Below are positions 22,694 through 30,935 of a DNA stretch of 47,359 nucleotides, piece by piece. The notes beneath the pieces were generated by a model, which saw only the letters and a program-made list of their open reading frames with translations, was not told the origin of the DNA and did not search any database. The DNA is taken from positions 1 to 47,359 of IMG/VR virus record IMGVR_UViG_3300031823_000012. The stretch is one strand, 5' to 3'. Within the stretch, counting starts at the first letter, position 1, and every line of letters starts with the position of its first letter. The stretch is from a virus. The position numbers and the translations under genes are program-made.

Positions 22694-25600
22694 ATGAGTG
22701 TCCTCGATAATCCAGTCGATAAACTCTACGCTGGGGCGCTACTTGGAGCTGCTCTTTCCAAACAGGTAGGTGAAGTAGGAGCACAGGGGGCTGGACGTGA
22801 AGAGTCTGAGCGCAGGGCAACGCTAGAGGCCGGTGTAGCCTCAGGGAAGATTAACCCTAACAGTCTTTCTAAGGGGGATGCTGGGCTTCTGGGTGTTGCA
22901 CTTGAAGCGAGTAAGGTAAAGATCCCTTCAGTTGTAAGCGACCCACTTGGCTTTGTCGGGGGTTTCGCAAGTAACCTCGGGAAAGGTGCAGCGGAATTTG
23001 CTGAAAGTTATAAAGGGATTCCCCAAGCAGCCCTCTCTATAGGACAAGCTGGGGTTACTTCTGTAGAGAAAGCTGGGGGAGACCCCTACAGGATGCTCTT
23101 CGAAGCGGGGCAGGGAGCTAACCCCTTAGGTAAGGAGGTCGGGGGAATAGTGCAGAATACCCTACACGACTTCTCGTCTCCCCGACAGATTTACGAACAC
23201 CCGTTCGAACCCCTTATGGACGTAGCTGGGCTTGCATCTGGGGGAGCGGGGGCCGCAATTAAAGGCGCAGGAGCACTATCCCGCGCAGGACTTCTAGATC
23301 CTGGGGCTCTTGAGGCTCCAACACTTGCAGGTAAAGTAATAAAACTTGGCTCGACACTGGGGCGTCCGGATGCAATTGCATCTCCAGGTTTTACTGCTGA
23401 GAATGCTGATCGTCTTGCAGAGGCTGGGGTGCAAGGAGCGAAAATAGGGAGGCCCTATTCCCCCAACCTTGGAATGAAGTACTTAGGACAAAAGATACCT
23501 GACTGGATCATCAATCAAGCTCGCGACGTAAAAGTCCCGGGCAGTAGTGGGACACTTGGGGACTTACAGGGGCAGTACTACGGGAAAAAACTCATCAATG
23601 CTACACGGGCCCAAATATCTGCTGGTACTGCGGCTGAGTTTGCAAACAGTCCTGTACAGGACTTCATAGATTCTGCAGGACGTATGTACGCAGGGGGTCA
23701 AGCTGCAGGCCAGTACCAGTTTGAGGCCACAATGCTTCATTCGATGGGTATCGATAATCTCGATAAGTTAGATCAGTACGTGGAAAGTATACGTAACGGT
23801 GAGGACGTTGATGGACTTGCAATAAGTCCTGAGATGCAAAAAGCAGCACAGTATCGCTCCGAGAAGTTATACCAAGATCCCAGGTTCCGCCAATTGATCG
23901 AGGAACCTACAGATAAGATGAAGGATCTTGCGTATAACTTACGTCGGGTAAATGTAGATCAGGCATCGAAACTTGCGATTGATCCTACTACGTCTGAGGA
24001 TAGTGCGTTAGGTCGACTGAAGGTGATGCTCAATAAGACTAATGAGGAGACCCGTGCTGAGCTACCTGCTGAGTTACGGCCTACAAACGTCTTTGCTAAG
24101 GGGCTACAGTTAATTCAAGAGGATATGCTAGGTAAGCCTATTCCTGATAGGGTACCTTCATTGAATGAGCTCGCAATGGAGTTACCTTACGGAGGAGTAG
24201 GATTAGGGCAGAAAGCAAAACTTGCACTACGAGTACCTATTCTTCAGAGAGCAGTTGAGTCTTTGAGGAGAGATATTGCGGATACCGAACCCCTATTTGA
24301 TAGGTTGCAGGATCCAAATTACGTAGCTGGTAATAACCTTTTCGACAAGATCGCTACTGCTCTACACGACGAGCTGGGTGTTGATCCAGAGCAGGCACAG
24401 TCATTTGCGCGAGGGGTTGCGCTGGGGTCAGTTGATGGACCTATACTCCCTACATACGTCCCCAGCGTATCGGGGGAGAAGCTCAATTTCGGTATTAGGC
24501 CCGATCCCTTGAAAACTAAAGTTGGACGAGTGCTCGGGGTAAGTAAGTTCCGAAGCCTAGAGGATATTGAGAAGCAGCCTACGTACTATGACTTCAAGAG
24601 ACCCTTCAACCCTCGTACTGCGTCCGCGCAGACTATAGGACTAGGGCCCTCAATGAACTACATGAATGATGCTACATATGGACGCTTCATACAGGGAACT
24701 ATGCGTCTTGATCCTGAGGCTATTATCAAAAATGCCTATCAGATTCAACGAGATCTGGTGTCAAAGCGACTCAACGATGGAATGATCCAAAAGCTTGCAA
24801 TAAAAGGGCCTGATGGAGCTATTAGGATGTATAGAGGATCTGAGGAAATGGATGTAGACCTTGGGAACCAAGCTGCGTTTTATCAGTTTGTCCCCGTGGA
24901 TACATGGCGCAATTTCTTTAAGTCAGAGACTGAGTTACAGGCAGAAGTAGGGGGATTAATTAAAGACGTGGGGGATAAGGGTCATATTAGCGATGGGGTA
25001 GCTAACCAAGAGCTCATGCAGGAAATTGAGGGACTTGCTGACGAGTCAGCGCATCGCTTTGTACACGAAGAGCTTGCTAAGGCATCTGCAGGACATGTCG
25101 AAGGTGTGGCCCTACCTACAACTTACGTCAAAACTATAGTTGCTCATGCTAGATTATCTGAGGAAGGGACGGCGTTTGGTCGCACCTTATCATTTCTAAC
25201 AGGGCGATGGAAGTCTGCCGTATTAACTATTATGCCTACTTGGCTTGAGCGGACTACGATCGGTCACGGTATTATCGCCCTAATTGACGGCACAGTGAAT
25301 CCAAAGTTTTGGGCCATGGCGCACGATTACTTTAGTGATCGTCCAGTACTCCCGGAGCAAGTGAAGTCGATCGCATGGGGTAAAAAGTATGGAGACAGTA
25401 TCCTAAATCCTCAGCCTATCCCTTACGGGGTGAATCAGGGGGGAATGGCCACATCTGAGGCTACTGGGCGTATGTTGGGACAAGGTAGAGTGCTAGGTAA
25501 AACTGATATATCCCAGTCATTACCTGGGAGGCTTATCACTAAAGAGGTCCATACGAGTACGAACTATCAACGTCGTGCGATCTTCCTTAGAAATCTCGAT

Positions 25601-26587
25601 CGAGGAGCTAAACAACGACTAGCAGAACTTGGGAAAGATCTTGAGCATCCTGGAGGCTTCTGGAACGCTAAGAACATCGATGCAGTACTTGATCCTGCCT
25701 GGAGAGCTGAGGTACTTAAGTACCCGGACCTTGTGGAGCACGCTATGGATCAATTACACCACGCGAGTTATACATTCGGACAAATGTCCCCTTGGGAGCG
25801 TAAGGTTGTAAAGTTTGGGATGCCATTCTATGGTTGGAAGAAGTTCATCAATAAGTTTGTGTGGTCTATGCCATTAAACTACCCCGGTCGTGCCGCTGCG
25901 ATCGCAGCGCTAGGGAGAGTTGGAGTAGAGGAACATAGTGCGCTAGGTGCCATCCCTGACTACCTTATGGGAGCTGTGTTTTACGACACTAACGACTTAT
26001 CTCGTGCTAGGTATCTAAATCTGTACGGATTGAACCCTCTAGGAGATATAGCTGACCCCTTTGGGAAGGAAGGCCCCTTAGAGGGTACTATCAATCTCTC
26101 AGAACTATCCCCCGTCGTTCAGGCCGTAGCTGCAGGGCTGGGTATAAATCCTATAAGTGACAATGCAGAGGAGATTTCCCCGACCTCAGGTATCGAAACG
26201 AACCGATACGGAGAATATATCAATACTAAGACTGGCGAAAAGATTGAAAATGTAGGTACAGTGAATCCCTTACAGCGTATCGTAGGTACTTTTTTGAGGG
26301 CCTTCCCCGAGATGCGCTCAGCAGAGCTACTAAAGACCGGGGGTAATCCTGTCTATCCAGAATCAATCCCATTTATCGATGAGAAACCGATCGGGGTACA
26401 ACCTTATAGCCGTAAGACGTTTACCGTACCTCGACTACTAGAGCAAGAGGTCGGAGTACAGCCTGCTACCTATAACATAGCGAAGCATACAGCGGATCTA
26501 CTTAAAGAAGTTGCAGAAGCCCATAAAAAGAACGAGAAAACGATAAGAAAGATGGAAACTAAGTTGGCTGCTCCTCCTGAAGAATAG
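22694..26587 (+). CDS. Giant internal virion (ejection-like) protein
   Basis: At 1297 residues this is the longest gene. It begins with Gly/Ala-rich segments able to insert in membranes (VDKLYAGALLGAALSKQVGE; GLASGGAGAAIKGAGALSRA). Long helical regions follow, then another hydrophobic stretch (SAVLTIMPTWLERTTIGHGI). The length and amphipathic character are like the large ejected proteins of T7 (gp16) and P22 (gp16), which form a trans-envelope channel. No transglycosylase motif was found within it, whereas the hydrolase lies two genes downstream. A tape-measure protein is unlikely because no siphovirus tail genes are present. Confidence 0.6.
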   Translation: MSVLDNPVDKLYAGALLGAALSKQVGEVGAQGAGREESERRATLEAGVASGKINPNSLSKGDAGLLGVALEASKVKIPSVVSDPLGFVGGFASNLGKGAAEFAESYKGIPQAALSIGQAGVTSVEKAGGDPYRMLFEAGQGANPLGKEVGGIVQNTLHDFSSPRQIYEHPFEPLMDVAGLASGGAGAAIKGAGALSRAGLLDPGALEAPTLAGKVIKLGSTLGRPDAIASPGFTAENADRLAEAGVQGAKIGRPYSPNLGMKYLGQKIPDWIINQARDVKVPGSSGTLGDLQGQYYGKKLINATRAQISAGTAAEFANSPVQDFIDSAGRMYAGGQAAGQYQFEATMLHSMGIDNLDKLDQYVESIRNGEDVDGLAISPEMQKAAQYRSEKLYQDPRFRQLIEEPTDKMKDLAYNLRRVNVDQASKLAIDPTTSEDSALGRLKVMLNKTNEETRAELPAELRPTNVFAKGLQLIQEDMLGKPIPDRVPSLNELAMELPYGGVGLGQKAKLALRVPILQRAVESLRRDIADTEPLFDRLQDPNYVAGNNLFDKIATALHDELGVDPEQAQSFARGVALGSVDGPILPTYVPSVSGEKLNFGIRPDPLKTKVGRVLGVSKFRSLEDIEKQPTYYDFKRPFNPRTASAQTIGLGPSMNYMNDATYGRFIQGTMRLDPEAIIKNAYQIQRDLVSKRLNDGMIQKLAIKGPDGAIRMYRGSEEMDVDLGNQAAFYQFVPVDTWRNFFKSETELQAEVGGLIKDVGDKGHISDGVANQELMQEIEGLADESAHRFVHEELAKASAGHVEGVALPTTYVKTIVAHARLSEEGTAFGRTLSFLTGRWKSAVLTIMPTWLERTTIGHGIIALIDGTVNPKFWAMAHDYFSDRPVLPEQVKSIAWGKKYGDSILNPQPIPYGVNQGGMATSEATGRMLGQGRVLGKTDISQSLPGRLITKEVHTSTNYQRRAIFLRNLDRGAKQRLAELGKDLEHPGGFWNAKNIDAVLDPAWRAEVLKYPDLVEHAMDQLHHASYTFGQMSPWERKVVKFGMPFYGWKKFINKFVWSMPLNYPGRAAAIAALGRVGVEEHSALGAIPDYLMGAVFYDTNDLSRARYLNLYGLNPLGDIADPFGKEGPLEGTINLSELSPVVQAVAAGLGINPISDNAEEISPTSGIETNRYGEYINTKTGEKIENVGTVNPLQRIVGTFLRAFPEMRSAELLKTGGNPVYPESIPFIDEKPIGVQPYSRKTFTVPRLLEQEVGVQPATYNIAKHTADLLKEVAEAHKKNEKTIRKMETKLAAPPEE

Positions 26588-26696
26588 GGTGTAAGAAGGG
26601 TTGGCTTTTTGCGAGTTTAGTCAACTTGTACAGAATCCAAAATTCTATCCCTCCATAGAAGACGAGTGTTTGCCAGTGTACCGCAAGCCAGCTCAT
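26559..26696 (-). CDS. Antisense tiny membrane protein B
   Basis: This 45-residue ORF runs against the late operon and overlaps the 3' end of the giant virion gene. It starts in an ATGA junction with ORF A just upstream. One hydrophobic segment with Trp/Tyr (LVFYGGIEFWILYKL) is followed by a polar tail. The ATGA coupling and membrane character support a real gene. A lysis-timing or superinfection role is only speculation. Confidence 0.45.
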   Translation of the reverse strand: MSWLAVHWQTLVFYGGIEFWILYKLTKLAKSQPFLHPILQEEQPT

Positions 26697-26848
26697 CGTT
26701 CTGGGCCCTCAGTAATAAAGTCACGAATTATGGCTATACAATAGAGTACTACACATAGAAAACTGAAGACTATAATAGTGACTCCGCCGGCAATCATGGC
26801 AACCCTAAATATGTTTTCTGCCCAGTCAATGGTATGTAGTATCGTCAT
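26693..26848 (-). CDS. Antisense tiny membrane protein A
   Basis: This 51-residue ORF (MTILHTIDWAENIFRVAMIA and on) has a single long hydrophobic helix (GGVTIIVFSFLCVVLYCIAII) and a charged end. It is encoded on the opposite strand in the only sizeable gap of the late operon, just before the peptidoglycan hydrolase. ATGA coupling to ORF B suggests the pair is an operon. An AGGGAG lies 15 nt upstream of the ATG. Holin/antiholin or exclusion proteins are possible roles. Confidence 0.5.
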   Translation of the reverse strand: MTILHTIDWAENIFRVAMIAGGVTIIVFSFLCVVLYCIAIIRDFITEGPER

Positions 26849-26849
26849 G

Positions 26850-26880
26850 TTGACATCGTATACTCCCTAGAGAACAGAAT
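26850..26880 (+). promoter_or_regulatory. Possible promoter for the lysis genes
   Basis: A perfect TTGACA (26850-26855) is followed after 19 nt by CAGAAT (26875-26880). Transcription would start near 26887, nine bases before the hydrolase ATG, which has no Shine-Dalgarno sequence. The spacer is longer than ideal. Confidence 0.4.
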
Positions 26881-26895
26881 AAAAAATAAACGCTC

Positions 26896-28101
26896 ATGGC
26901 TGAATTACTGACCCCAGACCAAGAAAAGTTTGCTGGAACTTTTTCGAGAGAAACGGGACTCGATCCTCGAGTAGTAGGTGCATGGTTAAAAGCCGAGCAG
27001 AGCGGGTCAGCGGCAAAGTATTACGAAGATAAAGGGTATAATGATTGGTTAAATATAGCTAATACAGACGCGGGGCCCGCACAGGGGGCACGCAGCGAGG
27101 TATGGTCAAATCCTGAATCCGCTGCTAAGGCAAGTGCCGAATGGATGAAAGGAAGTGGACGAATTGCAAAGGAATATGGAGTACCGGCTGAAGGCATTCG
27201 CAATATTCTAAAAAGTAGGGGTCAAGAGGCCGAAGACCAAATTAAGGCTATTTCTAATTCAGGGTGGGCATCGTCGGGCTATAATAATGGTAATACGCTC
27301 CGCGAGTTATATGGAGAACTATCTGGACACCAGCTTGCCTTAATGAGTTCAGTGCAACGACAAGCAAATGCTAAGGCGGGAATTGCTCCTATTATCCCTG
27401 AAACGTCCCCCCAAGAAACTGAAGTAGAACGAGAAGCAAAGAACCCTATCAACGCGATTACTTCGGTAAATACTGGGGCTACCCCTACCGAAGGGAGTAT
27501 ACCCGGAGCTACCGAAAACATTTTAGAACCTGGATCAGCAGAAGCCACAACACAGAAAAATTGGGAGAGTTTAAAAGAACTATACGATCAGGAGTCGCCT
27601 ATTTCGTCTGTTGCCACCGGGAAAGCCCCTCAGCTTGCCTTGCCCGGGGAAGAAACTGGAGCCGATCGCGCCCTAAAGTGGGCCACACAACATCTCGGTA
27701 AGTTTAAGGAGAATCAAGGGCCTAATCTCGGTCCTGAACTCGATAAACTTGAGGGTGAATTTCGTATGACGGGTGAGCCGTGGTGTGCAATCTTTGCGAC
27801 GACTGTAGCAATGCAAGGAGGAATGAATAAAACCGGTCGAACTGCAAGTGTGGCTGAGATTAACCAGTGGGCTGAAGAAGGAACTCACGGTTATAGTAAA
27901 GGTCTAAAATCCAGTGATGAGGCAAGACCGGGGGACCTTCTAACGTTTGGGGACCAGCATGTAGCCGTTGTAAAGGAAGTAAAAGGTAATACAATTATAA
28001 CTATCGAGGGAAATGCAGACCCTCGCGGTGAAGGGGTGGTTCAGTTAACCCACCTAGTCGGTGAAGGTAAAATCGTTAGGCCCCACTATGGCGCAAAATG
28101 A
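26896..28101 (+). CDS. Two-domain peptidoglycan hydrolase (lysozyme-like + CHAP)
   Basis: This 401-residue protein has an N-terminal lysozyme/glucosaminidase-like module at about 1-150 (FSRETGLDPRVVGAWLKAEQ, with later W-L-N-I and S-N-P-E-S-A-A phrases) that is widespread in actinobacterial phage proteins. After a Pro/Thr/Glu linker, residues about 255-401 form a CHAP amidase/endopeptidase domain with catalytic Cys297 (EPWCAIF), His355 (DQHVAVV) and Asn373 (IEGN). It could be the endolysin or a virion-borne hydrolase. The following gene is holin-like, which favours lysis. There is no signal peptide. Confidence 0.8.
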   Translation: MAELLTPDQEKFAGTFSRETGLDPRVVGAWLKAEQSGSAAKYYEDKGYNDWLNIANTDAGPAQGARSEVWSNPESAAKASAEWMKGSGRIAKEYGVPAEGIRNILKSRGQEAEDQIKAISNSGWASSGYNNGNTLRELYGELSGHQLALMSSVQRQANAKAGIAPIIPETSPQETEVEREAKNPINAITSVNTGATPTEGSIPGATENILEPGSAEATTQKNWESLKELYDQESPISSVATGKAPQLALPGEETGADRALKWATQHLGKFKENQGPNLGPELDKLEGEFRMTGEPWCAIFATTVAMQGGMNKTGRTASVAEINQWAEEGTHGYSKGLKSSDEARPGDLLTFGDQHVAVVKEVKGNTIITIEGNADPRGEGVVQLTHLVGEGKIVRPHYGAK

Positions 28102-28549
28102 TGATAGTGATAGACTCCAACCTGAGTTTTCTCTAGGAGAACGCCTAGCTCGAGTTGAAGCAGAGCAGAAATGTAGGGAAACCCTAGAGGGGGATATGCA
28201 AAACCAACTTGATCGTCGCTTGAATGAAAGTGAGAAGCTGTACAGTGAGAGGTTGGCGGGATTGAGGGCTGAGCATCAAGCAGCACTTCAGGCTCAACGG
28301 GAGGCAGTAATAAAGGTTGAGACCGTTACGGATAGGCGGTTTGAATCTGCTAGTAGTCAAGCGGAGAAAAGGGAGGGCCTTCTAAGTGCCAATATATCAG
28401 CTTTGGACCAAAGAGTTCAAGTGATTGAGAGGGGCGATACTGGGAATGAACGAGAGAAACAGGCCATCGTGGCTCTTCAAAATAAACAGATCGCCCTTAT
28501 AGGGGCAGTTGCTGCAGTTATTACTATAATTCTTATCTATCATCCTTAA
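28088..28549 (+). CDS. Holin-like protein: coiled coil with C-terminal membrane helix
   Basis: This 153-residue protein starts at MAQNDDSDR, overlapping the hydrolase end by 14 bp. A long charged coiled coil (about 15-130) is followed by one C-terminal membrane helix (LIGAVAAVITIILIYHP). Proteins of this shape beside endolysins are usually called holins or spanin-like accessories in actinophages. Its stop codon shares a TTAA with the convergent leftward block, so no terminator separates the two transcripts. Confidence 0.6.
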   Translation: MAQNDDSDRLQPEFSLGERLARVEAEQKCRETLEGDMQNQLDRRLNESEKLYSERLAGLRAEHQAALQAQREAVIKVETVTDRRFESASSQAEKREGLLSANISALDQRVQVIERGDTGNEREKQAIVALQNKQIALIGAVAAVITIILIYHP

Positions 28550-28842
28550 AATTTTACCCTGGGGGGTAATGCAGCAAGGATACGCTCGCGCTCCTCAGGG
28601 TTTAAATTGCCCATGCGCGTAGTTGGCCATACTTTCGCCCGTTGAAATACTTTATCGGCACCGTCTCCCCCCATGTGGGGGAAACGACGAACGACATCGA
28701 ACGCGCGCATACGCTTTAGGCATTGTGGGATATTCCGTAGGATCTCGTCAGTTGTCGTACGATCGTTTGATAATGCATCGAAAAGTAAAGCGATCTGGCG
28801 ACGTGTACGTTGTGCCTGTTTTATTTGTCTTTGGTTAGTCAT
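28546..28842 (-). CDS. mIHF-like (H2TH) nucleoid protein
   Basis: This 98-residue protein carries the signature of actinobacterial integration host factor (mIHF) and its phage relatives. It has a helix region LRNIPQCLKRMRAFDVVRRF, a Gly-rich turn (MGGDGADKVFQRAKVWP) and a C-terminal LNPEERERILAALPPR. This H2TH fold binds and bends DNA without sequence specificity and supports replication, recombination or packaging. It is the last gene of the leftward block and overlaps the nuclease gene by ATGA. The family supports an actinobacterial host. Confidence 0.8.
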   Translation of the reverse strand: MTNQRQIKQAQRTRRQIALLFDALSNDRTTTDEILRNIPQCLKRMRAFDVVRRFPHMGGDGADKVFQRAKVWPTTRMGNLNPEERERILAALPPRVKF

Positions 28843-29135
28843 AACTTAGCTAATATATCTATGGCCTCATAAGTACTAGATATTACACGAGCTACTCCCC
28901 CAGCTTTTGAGATCTTTAGAAGCTTTAGATGTTGGAACTTTGAAACGTTCCTCTCCTTCCCAGGACGCTTCACCTCAAAAGCAACGAAGTTACCCCTATA
29001 GCATACCAAGATGTCAGGGATACCCCGTTCTTGATACATATCCCCGTGTATCTTCATAGCTTCACATTGGGGAATCATGCGAAGTGCTTTGATAATCTTC
29101 TTTACAAGTTCTGCCTCAGTTTCGGGCATCTCCAT
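28839..29135 (-). CDS. VRR-NUC nuclease
   Basis: This 98-residue protein is a stand-alone VRR-NUC domain of the PD-(D/E)XK superfamily. Glu7/Glu9 lie in the first helix, and GIPDILV (Asp41) and FEVKRP (Glu54, Lys56) form the metal-binding core. Stand-alone phage versions act as Holliday-junction or flap nucleases. It likely resolves branched replicative DNA before packaging. The 3' end is coupled to the mIHF-like gene. Confidence 0.85.
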   Translation of the reverse strand: MEMPETEAELVKKIIKALRMIPQCEAMKIHGDMYQERGIPDILVCYRGNFVAFEVKRPGKERNVSKFQHLKLLKISKAGGVARVISSTYEAIDILAKL

Positions 29136-29361
29136 CCCTCTTTTTACGTGTTATGTGGGTGCTCATCGCTTGCTCCCGGCGGCGGCGCTCAACCATGTGG
29201 ATTTCATGGAGGGCGCGGCGGGCTTCGTCGGCCGCATCGGTGAACTCGGATAGGCCAACCGAGTCAGCATCTCGTGCTTGCTCGATGAAGCTAGCGGCAC
29301 GCTCCAGCGCCTCTCGTAGCATCCGCTCGCGCTCCGCGGGACTCAACAGGGAGGAGCTCAC
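29116..29361 (-). CDS. Small helical protein in GC-rich island
   Basis: This 81-residue protein starts at GTG in a GTGA overlap, with AAGGAGGAG upstream. It is an almost purely helical Arg/Glu/Ala-rich protein (AERERMLREALERAASFIEQ). The sequence is about 62% GC, clearly above the flanking genes. The function is unknown. It belongs to a chain of five overlapping tiny genes. Confidence 0.6.
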   Translation of the reverse strand: MSSSLLSPAERERMLREALERAASFIEQARDADSVGLSEFTDAADEARRALHEIHMVERRRREQAMSTHITRKKRDGDARN

Positions 29362-29525
29362 GTCTCCTCCTTCGGGTACCCTAGGGCCTGCAACGTGGGC
29401 TCGACTTGCTCCTTCAAAAAGGCCAGCGCCAAAGGATGGTGTGAACCCCTAAAGAACTGGTCGAGGGCCTTGGCGAGAACCTCGCCGGGCCTGATCGGCT
29501 CGTGACAGAGGAGACAGTGCGCCAT
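29358..29525 (-). CDS. Small CxxC protein in GC-rich island
   Basis: This 55-residue protein starts MAHCLLCHEPIRPGEVLAKA, chosen over a longer Arg-rich frame that overlaps the next gene. Cys4/Cys7 form one half of a zinc site, and His24 and His25 may complete it. It overlaps neighbours by a few bases on both sides, so it is translated as part of a chain. Confidence 0.6.
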   Translation of the reverse strand: MAHCLLCHEPIRPGEVLAKALDQFFRGSHHPLALAFLKEQVEPTLQALGYPKEET

Positions 29526-29749
29526 CAGTCGCCGCCGAGGTACAGGTCTTGGATCGCTTCGGCTTCCTCGGCGACGAGCAGGAGCCGCGCGCCGAGCTGG
29601 CGGGCGTAGCTGATGCTGACTATCTGGTGATCGCTCGGCATATCGCCGCCCACGCATACGCCCTGGCCGCAGAGATGTGGCTCTTTGCGCTCGGGGCGTT
29701 CGGCTGCCTCAAGCAGATCGGAGCGGTCGTAAGAGCGCGCGGCGGCCAT
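29525..29749 (-). CDS. Small protein in GC-rich island
   Basis: This 74-residue protein starts in a TGATG junction (MAAARSYDRSDLLEAAERPE). A central CGQGVCVGG loop is followed by a helical region (YARQLGARLLLVAEEAEAIQ). No family is recognised. The GC-rich codon choice matches its neighbours. Confidence 0.55.
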   Translation of the reverse strand: MAAARSYDRSDLLEAAERPERKEPHLCGQGVCVGGDMPSDHQIVSISYARQLGARLLLVAEEAEAIQDLYLGGD

Positions 29750-29892
29750 CAGCGCTCGACCTCGAACCCGTCGTCTTCGGCGCAGTCGGCGTGAACCCAC
29801 TCGTCATCGACGCAGACGATCGGGTCCTCCTCCAAGATCGCACGCCCGCACAGATCACACGTGCTCTCGTAGGTCGCCGGGATCGGCTTCAC
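29749..29892 (-). CDS. Treble-clef zinc-finger peptide
   Basis: This 47-residue protein starts at GTG (MKPIPATYESTCDLCGRAIL), with AGGAGA four bases upstream, instead of a longer frame. CDLC and a later C-x7-H-x2-C (CVDDEWVHADC) form a complete small zinc finger of the kind actinophages carry in many copies. It might bind nucleic acid or protein. Confidence 0.7.
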   Translation of the reverse strand: MKPIPATYESTCDLCGRAILEEDPIVCVDDEWVHADCAEDDGFEVER

Positions 29893-30119
29893 GTCGTCTC
29901 CTGGAGTCGGCCAAGCTCCAGCTCGGTGTCCCGCACGACTGGTGCGACCTTCTCGCAGGGTTTCCCACAGGCAGAGCAGTGGTAGCCGTTCTTGACCTCG
30001 ATCCACGCTTGGCAACACGCCGACACGGCCCGCGTGAGAGGCTTGTCAGGCCATTGCCCGTCACCCGGTAGCTTCTCTAGCTCACGACCGCAGGCGGCTG
30101 TGTGTCCCCGTTTACACAT
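29889..30119 (-). CDS. Zinc-ribbon-like protein in GC-rich island
   Basis: This 76-residue protein has several Cys pairs (CCQAWIEV, CSACGKPC) and an N-terminal Cys/His stretch (CKRGHTAACG). It overlaps the downstream zinc-finger gene (GTGA) and the upstream lysis gene. It is the upstream edge of the GC-rich segment. Confidence 0.65.
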   Translation of the reverse strand: MCKRGHTAACGRELEKLPGDGQWPDKPLTRAVSACCQAWIEVKNGYHCSACGKPCEKVAPVVRDTELELGRLQETT

Positions 30120-30642
30120 GAAGTGCCTCTTCTAGCCGAGTATGCCACTCGTTGACTTGCTGCAAACTCTCTCTTCCGTAGGCTTCTGCAGCTGGGCCTG
30201 AACCGTTGTAATGCTGGAAACCTAACTGAACCCCAAACTCATCAATGAGGCCCTTTAAAAAACGAAAGCCGATGAGCATGTTTGGATAAGGCTTCCAGCA
30301 GCCTCCGGCTTTTTGGGCATCAATCTGGAGACCTACACTCGTAAGCTGGCAGGGACCTACCCCATTAGGCTGCATTCCTAATGCCCTACGCATCTTATAC
30401 ACAGTATACTTTGCTCGTGTAACCGGACTCTCCTTCCAAGAGTCGAAGAGAGCAGGCCCCCGAGGGTATACTGACTGATTCCAGGGATCTCCCCCGAAGA
30501 CGTTTCTCCCCGATGACTCTTTTTCTAATGAGGCGCAGGCCACACTCAGTTTTAACCCTGAGTTTCTGGCTGCGCTAATGATAGCGGCTGCATTAGCAAG
30601 CCTAGAGGAGATCGCTCTTTCTAACTTTTGATCTGTAGTCAT
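30112..30642 (-). CDS. Lytic transglycosylase-like (SLT/lysozyme-fold) protein
   Basis: This 176-residue protein has a helical lysozyme-like layout. The probable catalytic Glu42 sits in ASLEKESSGRN. A Gly-rich phrase (GVGPCQLTS) and HYNGSGPAAEAYG complete the pattern of goose-lysozyme/SLT transglycosylases, which cut the glycan chains of peptidoglycan. There is no signal peptide. It is coupled by ATGA to a membrane protein, so the pair may form a second lysis cassette besides the rightward hydrolase/holin-like pair. Confidence 0.7.
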   Translation of the reverse strand: MTTDQKLERAISSRLANAAAIISAARNSGLKLSVACASLEKESSGRNVFGGDPWNQSVYPRGPALFDSWKESPVTRAKYTVYKMRRALGMQPNGVGPCQLTSVGLQIDAQKAGGCWKPYPNMLIGFRFLKGLIDEFGVQLGFQHYNGSGPAAEAYGRESLQQVNEWHTRLEEALHV

Positions 30643-30926
30643 TTCCTGTTCCTTGCGTGACGAGGGTGGGTTTTATCCGATCGGAACCAGCTCTTGGCAG
30701 GGTGCTCTAAATGATGTACCTTACAGACGGGGTGACCTTTTGCATCGGGGTGCCAGGAGAGGCGTAGGCATCGGTGTTCGTGGCAATTGTGCTTAGTCCA
30801 GAAAACACCTAGGCCAGTGAAAATAGCAATCTCACTGACATCTGAAGCTACTCCACTCCACAACTGGTAGCCTTTACCGTAGAGTGGGTGAAGTACCCAG
30901 TTGTGGAGTAGAATAAAGCCGGTCAT
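30639..30926 (-). CDS. Membrane protein of lysis-associated type
   Basis: This 95-residue protein has an N-terminal phrase (WVLHPLYGKGYQLWSG) followed by a hydrophobic helix (VSEIAIFTGLGVFW) and a His/Cys-rich cytoplasmic part (HNCHEHRCLRLSWHPD). This family recurs beside endolysins in actinophages. A holin role is often suspected but not proven. It overlaps the transglycosylase gene by ATGA. Confidence 0.65.
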   Translation of the reverse strand: MTGFILLHNWVLHPLYGKGYQLWSGVASDVSEIAIFTGLGVFWTKHNCHEHRCLRLSWHPDAKGHPVCKVHHLEHPAKSWFRSDKTHPRHARNRK

Positions 30927-30935
30927 GTGACTATT

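Noticed and set aside
22694-26587. The 1297-residue protein as a tape-measure protein or RNA polymerase
   Set aside because: No tail-tube, tail-assembly or sheath genes are present, and no polymerase motifs were seen. The ejection-protein pattern fits better.
4844-28549. Contractile or long non-contractile tail module
   Set aside because: No tape-measure, tube, chaperone frameshift pair, sheath or baseplate gene could be recognised anywhere in the late operon.
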